64,000 bases of DNA. Source: Aulostomus chinensis. Its lineage: Eukaryota > Chordata > Actinopteri > Syngnathiformes > Aulostomidae. Shown piece after piece: positions 24,143-36,100 of this stretch; position 1 is the first letter of the stretch, and each line of letters opens with the position of its first letter. Both the position numbers and the translations under genes were made by a program. The notes under the pieces are model-generated. The model made no database searches. It saw nothing but the letters and a program-made list of their open reading frames with translations, and had not been told where the DNA came from. The DNA is taken from the NCBI GenBank assembly GCA_037954235.1, contig JBBMOA010000018.1, forward strand, positions 3,228,001 through 3,292,000, in the 5' to 3' direction.

Positions 24143-27100
24143 ACACACTCATGCGCGCACACGCTTCTACTCTCTTTCCTGCCCAGCAGCTCATATAAAA
24201 TAAATGATCGTACGGGACGTAGCCAGCAAGTCTCTAAAGACTATCAAAGGTTATGTATCACAGACTATAACATCACCTCATGAAACAGGGTCAAATGTTG
24301 AATGGTTCCAGATCCTCCCCCACTACCCAACTACACACACACACACACGTCTAATTGCATTAAATGATTCATCACCATACATAGAGTCAGTCGAAGAATC
24401 CAGATGCTGGAACGGCGAGGACACGTGTGGCGAGGTAATTAGAGTGTATCTGTGAGTAAATATGTGCCACCGCTATCCTCACTCCAATACGTGAAGCTCC
24501 TTCCTGTTTGCTGACCTCATTGTTTAATCTGGGTAAGTTTTCCCCAACATCTGTTCGTCCCCACCTCCACCCCGTACCTCGCCGATGCTCGGCTGGCCGG
24601 CTGCCCTGCTCACGGGTCCCATGTGGCAAATGTAACATAAGAGACACATCCGCACTCCTCAGTCAGCCAATCAAATTGTGTTTTTTGGCTGTCTCTGCAG
24701 TTTGCTTGAGCCAACATATACTGTGAACGTGCTCAAGTATAAACTACAAATATTGTCTTTATTGAGTCGTCTGTGTTTTAGTGTTTCTACTTATTAAATG
24801 TCACACATTTGAAGGATCTTTTCACGTGCATCATGCCAAAAATACTCTCAAAGCTACGGCACAGTGACGCGTGTCTGATTTAGTCTTTGCAGAAAACACT
24901 GAAGTCTTTGAACTGCCACCTGATAATTATCCCTCATGAAGAATTCCACAAGGTATGAACACTCAAAATGTAAAGCTGATGCGCAAACGTTGTTTCCTAC
25001 TCGACTCTAATCTCACTAGAGGCTTCAGCTGTCCTCATCATACTTGTGTCGGCTGAAGATAAGACCAGGATCAGTTTCCAGACTATTTGTCAGAGACGCT
25101 CCGATTGCGAAATTCTGGGCGGATACAACCACAGCAAGTTTGTGCGCTGGAGGCTTTCCAAGACCTCAAAGTTACTTTTTTAACAAACATATAAGTAAGA
25201 AGCCAATTCTCACATTTGAGAAGCTACGCCAAGCGAGTATTTGATGGTTTTGCTGGATAGATAAGATCAGTGATGAATTGAAAATCTTCAGATTGAATGA
25301 AATGGGGGGGGGGGGGCAATTAGAAGTTCAAGTATCAGAATTTGTATTTCGTAGTTATTGTTTTGTTTTGGATAGTTTGTCTAGTTTGTCTAAGTTTAAT
25401 TCTCTCATAGCTTTAATTCTTCAGCTGCGTCATATACATGTTTATCACTTGTTTCACACGACAAATTAATAAAAAAAAGATGAGGTTCGGTTGACTGTTT
25501 GCACCCTCAGACAACTCACATGACCTGCCCTCATGTGGTTGCACTGTAACACAAACAAACACACACACATAAAGAATGCATGCATAATGTGTTACCTTCC
25601 CGAGGAGGAACACACGTGTCAGGTGGGTTGCATTAACTGCTTTAATCCCCCGCTGTGAAGGAGGGAGTCATGCATTGTTGATGTTTTGTTGTTGTATCGG
25701 TCGTGGTCAGAGAGGGAGGAGCATAGGGAGGGAGTGGGCCACCCACCCAACCTCAGCTGTGGGTATCTGACCCCTGCACACTTCGCCTCCACCTGCTGTC
25801 GTCTCTGAACTTCTTGAGGCTGCTCCCAGATCAAAGCCCACAGCAGGTGTGACCTCTCTGGTCAGCCGTGTTCGCCCTCCGATGGCGTCCAAGCGTGACA
25901 GACTTCAGCATCACACGTAGCAGCTTTTAAGTCCAAACCTTGCACTTTCTCAGCGCCGTGGCAGTAAAACCTTGAGTGCATGTTGAGCTTTTACACTTTC
26001 CCTCTGTTCTGACCCTGTGTTGAAGCTGCCCTCTAGTGGCATATGAGCGGTACTGCATCCACAAAGCCAATCTGTTCCGTGGGGGATTTACTGGAGATTA
26101 CAGTTAAAATTAACCTGCTTATAACAGCTGCGACCCTTCCCCACCCCAACCCCCTGTGTTATAGAATCATCTTTGACAGCTTACTAGTCATGTTTGTCTA
26201 GACAGAGAAATCAACTCTATCGCTGCACGTTTCCCACATTTTTGGCCTAAAAAACAAAGCAGAAACATAAACATTTGATGTGTCTGCGGTTAATTAGTGC
26301 TTTTCTCCTCTGTTTGTATCTTTGGACTGTTTTTAGTAGCAAAATTTGCCTGAAAACAACTTAGTTTAAGTCTCACCTGACCAGTCTGTGACACCAGGCA
26401 GACTGACCTTGTGAAACCTGTGAGTTTAACCACAGTTGTGTGGCTTTTTTCTTTTTCGTTTGTGGAAATAGGGTGATAACAAATTATCCATGCAGATGCT
26501 GCTTCAACACATGAAACCTCCCCAGCCACATGCTGGTTGGCGTCACTTCTCTCACCAGTAGGGGACAGGATTCACACTCTGCCTCTCATGAACTCCTTTC
26601 TTGTATCTCCCGGCTTTGTGTTGCGTGTTTTATTGCGTGCCCTTCTTTGACCCTCCCTCACCCTTCGTATGATCTGTATTTAGCAAAAACACCTCATTGT
26701 TGTGTCTGCAGCCTGGTGTGTTTGAGACACATCATCACTCCTTTCCCGTTTTACTTTTTATTTGTTTGCACCCAAATAAAAGTGCAGAAAAATCCAGTGG
26801 ATGAAAATAAAAAAGTGCTCATACAACAGAGCTGCCTTCGGTTTTTTTATGAAAAAAAACCAAACCACTTTCTGTTTCTTTGTGCCATCAATCTGGAACA
26901 AAGCACTTTAACATGAACTTGTTGGTCACTCCTGACCATTTTAAACTCATATTCTTCAACTTGTTAACAATTTTTGTGCCTGTTTTTTGTTGATTTTGTT
27001 ATAACTTTATTAATTGCATTTCTAATTTTAGTCGATTGCTCTTCTTTTATCCCGTGTTTCCAATCTGCTCAACATCCATTAAAATAAATGTATAACTAGA

Positions 27101-30100
27101 TGAATAATTAAAGGATGGGGAAATGTTAACAAGATTTTTGGAAATTTTGGACCACCCCCCCCCAAAAAAGTCCACAAAATTTTCAAAACAAAGATTCCAA
27201 CCAATCAGTCGGCAGTAAAGAAGAAGAAGAAGAGGAACCTAACAGGGCTGAGTGACCTGGATGACGGCTCTGCTATTGGATACACGAGTGCTGGACGCGT
27301 TGCGTTCATTAAACAAGTCCAATAAACAGGTCTCACTTTGTACTGCAGTAAAAACACATTCTGTGGTGGCAGATGGCAAACTCATCGTTACAAACACAAC
27401 CGGCATCGACTCAGTTGACACTTGGCCTCAAAACCCTTCTTACGTTCCAGGGTCAAACACCTGACATCAACAGAGATTTCCCACCTATGAGTGAAACTTA
27501 AACAGTGGAATAACAACCATTCTTCCCACCATGTGTTTGGCTCCTACAATGTTTAGACACCTGAAGAATGAATCTTGTACAATTTCCTCTTAAAATCTGA
27601 GTTTTAATCATGGTTCCAAAGCTGCGTGGGAGCTCTGGCGATGCTCATTGCGTATCATATGAGTGAATTTGTGGATTAAACTAGAAGAAATTCCTCTCTC
27701 AGGTGGCGTACAGGACAGCAGCCCTCCGCTGTTTGAACCACTGAAAAGCATCCTTGTCCCGTGAACTTCTCATCTTCCAGCTTCTTTCTCCTCTTCACAC
27801 CTCTGCCTTTGAATGTTTGAGAAAAAACATGTTTAGTCTTCTGAGGCAACCAGAGTGGAAAGAGAGAGAGAGAGAAGGCCTTGTGCCACGCTAATCTGTT
27901 GGCCCATGTTCGTGTTATGAGTATAAAGGAGATTAAAACATATCGCCTCACTAATCTGTCCGTTACACCAACAACCGCGCTCCGCTCTCTTTCCTGCTTT
28001 ACCTCCCTCCCTCTGTTCTTCCCTTCCTGCTGATGTGTTTGTTGTTGAGTTGCGGGCGGGGGGGTCACAGATGAACAGGGTCTGCACCTCCAAGAGCAGC
28101 TGCGTGTCTCCCTTTGGTTGCCTGGCTTGGAGAGCTGCACCCTGCCAGGTTATGATGATAAAATGTAGCGAACATGAAGCGCGTGCCGTCTCCTCAGTGG
28201 TTTGCTCTGCAGTTGCACAGTCAGATAAAAGAAGTCTGCCCTGCTGATGCACATTCGGCCCTCGCGGCGGATGTGCAGCCTGTCGAGGCATGCTGCAGCC
28301 GTATACAGTGTGGGTCACTGGGAGGAGGCGTGCTATTGTCACAGCTCCTCATCTGTGACTGTGTGTAAACTGTAACTCAATGCCTTTTTGTTCAGTTCTC
28401 TTTTGTCAGCCTCCTGTTTCGGCCCCCTCTTCTTGTAAATGTCTCCATGGTTCATAACAAGAGGGAGAGAAAGCGAGGTGTGGGGTGGGGTGGGGGGTCC
28501 GGGCAGACAGGGACCTTTTGTTTCCAAATTAGGCATCGCGCCCTCCTCGCCAAAACTAACTGTTATGATGAAAGCTGTGATATGAAATCCTCACTCAGTG
28601 GCATCTCCAGTTCCTGCCTTGTCAGCTGTCACATCCTCTAACAAGGGTGTGGTCGTCGCTCACATCCCTCCCTCCCAGAGAGGAAGAATCTGACCTCCTC
28701 CTATTCTCGATCCACTTGTCTCTCCGCAGGGCGGTTCCGCCTGGCGGTGCGTCGAACGCAAAGCTCTGGTCTGAACCACAGAAAGAAAAGAAACCCCCCA
28801 CAGCCCTCTGAGTTTTTGAGGAACTCTAATTATATAGTGTATTTATACTCAGCTGTGACTCAGTGGGACATGTGGCGGGCGATTGTATGTATGTACGCGC
28901 ACGGGAGACGCAGCCTTTGTGTTCACACGTAAATGTGTGTGTTAGTGAAAGCTTTGCTGACTCAATAAAGAGGGAGCGTAGATCCACAAATAGGTAGTCT
29001 GTTATTGTTGCATAAATGCATAAGTGTAAGTCATAAAAGAAGAAATAACTCTCATCAACCAAGACTGTTTTTATTTTTGTTTGCACTAAAATGCAATTAT
29101 AAGTTACCAGTGGTACACAATAGATGTCAGGAGCGAGGAGTGGGAGGAGGATAGCAATCATTCCTGCCTGGAAGACTACACTGAGGGCCAAAAATAAATC
29201 CTCAGGAGCATTGAATGAAGCTTGGAATTCTCATCATCATGTTACCTTCTCTATAATTACAATCATATAATTGCAGTTGTAAAAGGAAAAAAAAAGTACT
29301 CGTATCCATGTCCAGGTGTGCTACTAACATTAGGAAATCAAATGCAGCTTTTGGATGCATTTGACATTCTGACCCATCATCTCAGCAGACAGTAAGTATG
29401 CTGTCATGGCACCAAGCATTCTGCAAAATATCGCTGTGTTTATATTGTAGATGGGGCCAGGTTGGGAAAGTGTAACCACACTGAAGGCCTCTTCGGACGT
29501 GCCGGTGTCCTGACTTCACACCCAGATTCTCTCTCGGGTGCTACAATTTGGTTTTGCTTTTTTTGTGATTTATTGGTTTATTGCGATGTGGTACTTGGTA
29601 GTCACAAGTCACATCAGTTGGTATCCTTAAAAGCTCTGAGTTGCACCACTCAAAGTACAGAAATCACTATTTTTGGACCTCAAACTGCATTTGGGACCCA
29701 GTAGTGAGATACATCAGCCCCTGCTGGCCATATTGAGTGCCTCAGGTGAAACTCTTTTTTTCTCTATAATCTTCGTCTTTTAGAGGGAGGTGAAGGAGAT
29801 GTGCATGTTCAAGTAAACCTCTACCTTGAAGAAGACCTTTTCTGTCAATGCATTTATTTGAGTAAAAATGATACATCATTGCAACCCCATGGTCTCCAGC
29901 CACGTCTTATAAATTTGGCACGTGCGGTAATCATGGGGATCAAGCGGCATAAACCCGACACTGATTAATAACCGACTACACTTCCGTCTGTTTGTGTTGT
30001 CACGCCTGATAATCTGGATCCTTCAGATTCCCTTTCACTTCCTCTCTTCGTCTCCCTGGACGTGCTAGTCAAGTGGAGCATATCCAGAGGGTACAGTCAG

Positions 30101-33100
30101 TGTGCACGGTTGACGGGCCTCTCAGATCGAGTTGGTACTTGTCCCACTGTGCGGCAGGTGAAACCTGTCTAGCCTCGGCGGTAACAGCGATGAGTGTCAG
30201 AGGAGAAAATCTGCTACAAGATGGTCACCTGTCTGCCACATTCGCACGTGAGCTGGATGCCTGGTTGTTTGGTGAGAACACGAGCAGGCGGGTGGGGGGC
30301 TTCTGCTCTGTGACTGATTTAGTGAAGTGGTGTTTCGGTGTCACTGGGTTGTATGGGTGGGTCATGTGAACAGGAGTGTGTGTGTGAGTGTGAGGGACTC
30401 CTGTTTTGATGAAGAGGTCATGTTGACATCCAGTAGCAGCTGTTATATTTTGGGAGTATTTGGTACAATGATAGCCTCTCATTCTTCTCCTCTCCTCCAG
30501 CTTTTCACATTTTCTCTCATTCTCTCTTTTCTCTCATTCTCTCTTTGAAAAGAGAGAAAAGTTGAAACGATGAAAACAGCGGCAAGGAAAATCTTTTCTT
30601 TTTTCTCGTCCCGGAGGGGAGGTGGCGGAGGCAGGGCCGGCTTTTGTGGAGTTTAACGCCGGGATCATAGCTTTGTCGCTGTGTTTGTGCAGCTCTCTCA
30701 CACGCACACATACACACACACACACACATGCGGCCCACGTGCAGCCTCCAGGCTTCCTCTTCATTCAGCACAGGAGAGATCAGCAGGAAGCTTCAGGAGA
30801 CATCTCCATCTGGACTGTCCACTGCCGGAGCCGGGTCCCCCCCCTGTACCCGATGTCTGGTGTTTTTTGGAGTTCCAGTTCGCTGTACTGTTTGTTTTCT
30901 GATGACTGTCAGACTGGTTCAGTTGGAGCGACGTTGGAGTGGTTGTGTGAAGGCGGGTTAAGCAACAAAAACAAGGAAGGAAGAGAAAGCAAAAGAGAGT
31001 AAATGACTGAGATAGTTTGGGATAGAGATGAGACTGACTTGTTTGGCTTTAGAGGGTGAAGGAGGGAGAGAGGGGGGAGAGCAGTGGGAGGGAGGAGAGA
31101 TCCAGCCCTCTGGGACAGCAGTGTGTGTTTTGGGGGTGGACAGAGTGGCTTTGTATGCAGAACACCACCGGACACCGACGGGAGTGACACTGTCAGTTGT
31201 TCTCTGTGTGTGTCTGTAGTGAAACCAGACCTACCTCTGATTCTTCAACCACACACACTCCTCCATCTGCTGCCGTGGAGGCTGCCTTCTGTTTCCCCTG
31301 GACTGAACCAACTCTGACTGTCTAGATGTGTGTGTGAGTGTCTGGGAACGCCACCGGAGTCCAGGAGTGATGTGTAACTTTTGGGATTAAACTTTCTGGA
31401 GACTCAGCGATGGATTGGAGTCTGGTGAAAGCAAGGTCAGACTCCAGTGAATGACTGGAGGAGGATCAAGCTCCACTAAAACCACTCATCCGCTCTTGTT
31501 GTCCATCTCTATTACTGCATCTGGACATTGTCCACAAGCCCGTGTAGGTACCGGAGTGTGTGTGCAGCCCATGTGGGCGGTTGGTAATGCGGATCTGAGA
31601 GAACTCCGTGCCCCAATGCCCGCTGCTATGCTCCCATGCCCGACGCCGGCCGGGTCTGACTGGAGCTTCCAGAACCCGGTGGGGGTGGACTGCAGCTCCC
31701 CTGAGCCTCGCTGCATCTGGTTGGCGGTCCTCCGTGGCACCACGGGGCCACCGCCATCCCCACCACCCATGATGCCCACTGGGCAGAGCCAGAAGTCCCA
31801 TCAGCCCAGGGTAAGGAGAGGTCATCCACTCTTGACGTCTTCCTTTAGTGGACGGATGAGAACTCTCTGTTATTAGCTTGTGCTTGTCTGATTGGTTGAT
31901 TGATTCTTAATATTATGCATTAAATATTTTATGTTGAGTACTTAAAACAAACTGGCCAGTATTCATGTACTACTAAGTGATCATTTGCAAAAACAGGTAA
32001 AAAAAAAAAAGTTGTTAAAACCTCAAGAAAGTTATAAGAGTAATACAGCTGAATGTAAGTATTTCATATTTAGAAAACTTCTTCAGTTTTATATTTAATT
32101 TTTTGCTATTTATCTTCATTAATTAAATTAAGAATATCTTTTATTGGATCTTCATTGCATATATTAACAGGTCATGAATCTGAAAGGATTCGTTTTAAAT
32201 CGTTTGGATTTTTAATTTACACTTTTGCAAAAAGTGTCGGTCTGTTGTTGTTAAAACTGCAGCAATTTAATTTTCTCCAATTATTTAAGAGGCCGCTGCA
32301 GGAGAAATTTCCTGGACGTGACTCGAGCAGCTCACTCGGCCTGTCCGACTGTCTGAGACGATGCAGATGTGTTGATTTTGGTGGCTGTATGATTAAACAA
32401 TGATATCAGCAGAATGCTTCCCTGAAACCGCTGTGTGGGATTTGTTCAGCATGTCAACAACACGTGTGCGTTTTCTTTAAAGTCTGCCAGCCACGTTGCC
32501 GTTGACGGGGTCCTTCAACTTCTCATGGTTTCCAGGCTGAAGTTGTTTTGCCCTCAGGTTGTTTCTCTTTTACACTCTTTTTTTTTTTTTTTTTTTTTAA
32601 CTTTGTCTGGGAAAGTTTTTGGCATCACATGGAGATTCACGATGTAGAGTTGGGTTATTCCAAACGAAGCCCTTATATGGCTCCTTTTTAGATGCTGTTG
32701 GGTTTATAACCACATTCACATCCAAGTGTGTTTGTCCACTCTTATTTGAAGTGGTTACATTCGCTGTTTCCAACAGTTTGGTGGACCTTCTGCACAATTA
32801 GTAGGACTTGAGTGAGTAAACGGGTGTCTGTGACCCTTCACAGCAACCGATTTGCAGTTTGGGGGTTTTACTCAGTGACGTGTCGGTAACGACGCCGTGA
32901 GTGGTCCGTGATTTAGGGTCAGTAAGGCAACCGGACCTTGTTCATTCATTCACTTTGTCCTATCGTTATTTCCCCCTCAGTTTTCATCAGTACGTATGTG
33001 AATATCATACAAACGTGATTTTAATCAGATAATAAGCTAAAAAATGCAGCATAGGTGAGAATTCACGTCTGATACCTCATAATTCAGGAGTCGTGTTAGG

Positions 33101-36100
33101 GGCCCTGCTACTTCCCAGTTAGATCCGTTATTTCTGGACTAAAATAAAAGAAATGAACCCCTCCTCTTTGCTCTAAAACCGTAGCTTACACAGGAAGTTG
33201 TGCGTCAGCTTCTATCGGCACCGACTTTTTTTTTTTTTTTTTTTTTTAGCGCGACATTGATTTGCATAAGCTGGTAAAATGTTAGCATATTGTCAATGTT
33301 TTACACCCAATTCCACCAATGAAACGTGGACGTGTCTGAAGTTTGGAGGTTGAGTCTCAAAGTAGATGATTAAACAGTAAGGTGGCTTCATTCTCTGGAT
33401 GTATTTATTAATGTTTTACGACCTGAGCCAGGTCAGACGATGATGACATCATATCACGCCCACAGAGAGAATAAGTAGTGTACGCCACAGATATAATATA
33501 GAATAGAAGTATATTTTCACCCACCTGTACCTGATCAATAGTTGGTATCGGTGGAGTTCAGCCAGGTATTAGAATCTGTACGAGAAAGGAAAAAAGAATA
33601 TATTACTTGATTTTGGGAACGCCTGTCCGTAAAACCGAGCTCAGCACCACAAATTACAGCCTTCTGAATGACCATAAAGTAAATCGGCTCCTCTGGTGAA
33701 CGGATTCAATAAAAGCTGAATATTGGATCCTCATGAAGGGGGATTTATAACGGCGATCTTGGATAATCCCTCACAGATAGAAGTAGAAGCCTGTACTCGT
33801 AAAAGGAATAGTTCCAAAACTACAGTGTGAGTATCTGCTGTTGACACGTCCTCTCCTCTGGGTGTTGTTGTATGTGTGGGCTCTCTTCTTCTGAGGGGAT
33901 CTAATTAGTGGCTGCATTCAGTTCAAGGGAGCTGCAAAGTGCCACTTTGAACAAGGTGTTTTTGGGGGCAGCGGCTGTGAGAGCTGTGTGATCACGCACC
34001 CCCCCGTCCCCCCACCCCATGCCCTCAGAATTCAGGGCATCGTGACCTCATCGAATATTGCTTCCTTTTTCCCTCTTTTTTTTTTTTCCCCTAGTTGTTA
34101 CCACCACCCCCACCACCCCACTGACTCATGGTTGCAAAAATGCTACAAACACAAATGTGAGTGGGGGATGGGAGGGAGGGAGGGAGGGAGAGAGACTGTA
34201 GGACACAGCTGGGACGAACCATTCAGGAAGTAGGTGTTCGCTTCAAGGAAATGAAGTTGGGAGGAAATGGAGTTAGTTGTTGCCACGTGGTTAATTTTAA
34301 CCACGCACGCCGGTCGGTACTGACCCACGTTCTGAATCCCAGCGTATTTCATGGAGGATCTTTATATCTTGATCACTGCCTCCAGCAAGGCGGCCGTGTT
34401 AATGCTTATTTGTCTGTCAGCAGGATTATGCAAAAAATGATGGTGCCAATTTTAACCGCCCGTGGTGGAGGTGTGTAGAATGGAAGGAAGAAATCATTCA
34501 ATTTGAGGGCATCAGGAAATAATAAGTTTGTAGTTGTTTTTCTTTGTTTTTTAACCTTGATGTACTTTCGCTAAGGAGCTTTTCATTAAACGGTGTTACC
34601 ATGATGAGGCGTTTGTGACTTTACTCCAAACTTCAAACTTTGAATGACAGTCCCGGCTTGAGGAGCTACAAGCAGAATTGAGAGTGTTGCGCCCCCTAGT
34701 GCTGACAAGAAGTAAGCTTGGTGTGACATTTGTACCATTTTATTTACAACACATCTTCACTTGACGCACAGAAATGTCGTACATAGTAAGTTTGTGTTTT
34801 CTAGCGCCATCTAGCGGATGTTGGAAGTGATATTTGTACTACGTCACCTCCTTCTAGCTCTACAAAGCAGCCAAACACAACGATATGTGTGTGTGGGGGT
34901 TGGAAGGACCTGCTCATCACTGTTTGCAGCTTTAATTGGGACCGCGAGTATGACAGTGCCAGGGGCCAAAAGTTCACCTTGGCTGGGTTACGCTCTGAGT
35001 GCTTCTGGTTGTGTTGTCGTATCAGCTTCTATCTTGACAGCATGAATGCATTTATTGTATTTTCCAGCCCACAGAAGATTATTAAAATGCGCCAACAGAT
35101 CAAATTGCTCAGAATCTCGTGAGGCCAAACAGTGACAAGGCAACTGGAAAAACCCACCAACTTGCTAAAGCTGACTTAGTGAAAAAATAATTTCTTAGTT
35201 ACCGTGTAAGTGGAGTGTTTGTTCACCTTGGGTACACACACTTACTGTAATACCACTTATGTAAATCTGAGATTTCTGAGTTCCTTATGCTGCTTTTCCA
35301 TCTTTAAAGCTTTTAAAAGCAAAGATGGGACCTCCGGTCACAAACTAAACACCTGCCTGTCTGTTCCCGCTGAGCTAACACATCGGCCCGCGCTCAGAGT
35401 TTGAATCACAATAGCCGAACCAACCCATCTCACATCTGTAAAACAACTCCGCAGGCGTCACTGGTTGTTAGACAAAAGAACACAATACTCTTGGCAGTTT
35501 GGAGCTGCTGAAGTAGAAAACCCTGTTTAACTGACATTGCATCATCACCTCGTTGAAGTGACAACGGGGTCGGACTGGTTTTTGTTCACACATTCATATT
35601 GACACAGAGGTGTGTGTGTGTGTGTGTGTGTATAAACAAGTACACAAGTCCACATGTGTGACTTTGTGACATGACATAACCAGAATTGTCTGGTTAAGTA
35701 AGTCACTGCGGGACGTACAGCATCTGAGGTCCTCGTCATCAGGCAGGTCGTGTTAAACCCACACGCACCATGATTCTGCATGTCGGGACTTAAGATGCAG
35801 TTAGACCTGCAGAGGCGCTGGAGCTCTCCGCCGGTCCTGAATCTGGCCGCCGGTGAGTTGAGGAATTATCAGATGATATTAGTTTTCGCCGTCGCTGTCC
35901 GGCGCTCTTTTGGCAGCCCAGCTCAGGGTTGTGGCTGCAGACAGGACAGCTATCAGGATTAAAGGCTTGTCAGCATTTGTAACGTCCGTAAAGCTCCACT
36001 TTTCAAACAGGTTGCAGCTCTCAGCTGTTTAAAAGAGCATTATTGTTCGGGCCTGCAGGGGTTTAGCAGGAGCCCGGCTCCCAGCAGCCGCCACATTCCT

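Larger units (their letters stand above)
20400..31219. other. arhgap23: arhgap23 intron 1, middle part
   Basis: No supported exon was found. It holds a decayed inverted-repeat element at 23313-23620, a CA repeat at 24085-24163, a G-run near 25304-25317, a G-quadruplex-prone tract at 28482-28503 and a CA repeat at 30704-30729. From about 30.6 kb the sequence becomes GC-richer and may be promoter or 5' untranslated sequence for the candidate exon ending at 31810. Confidence 0.55.

Noticed and set aside
27676..28342. Two overlapping minus-strand open frames of 154 and 169 codons
   Set aside because: They overlap in different frames, contain low-complexity Arg/Glu and Gln/Arg stretches, and show no known domain or gene structure.
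35780..35852. Short ATG-started frame ending at a good donor (GCCG|GTGAGT), resembling another alternative first exon
   Set aside because: It ends in phase 1, while the next exon at 41017 needs phase 0. It could only serve as a non-coding leader, for which there is no evidence.
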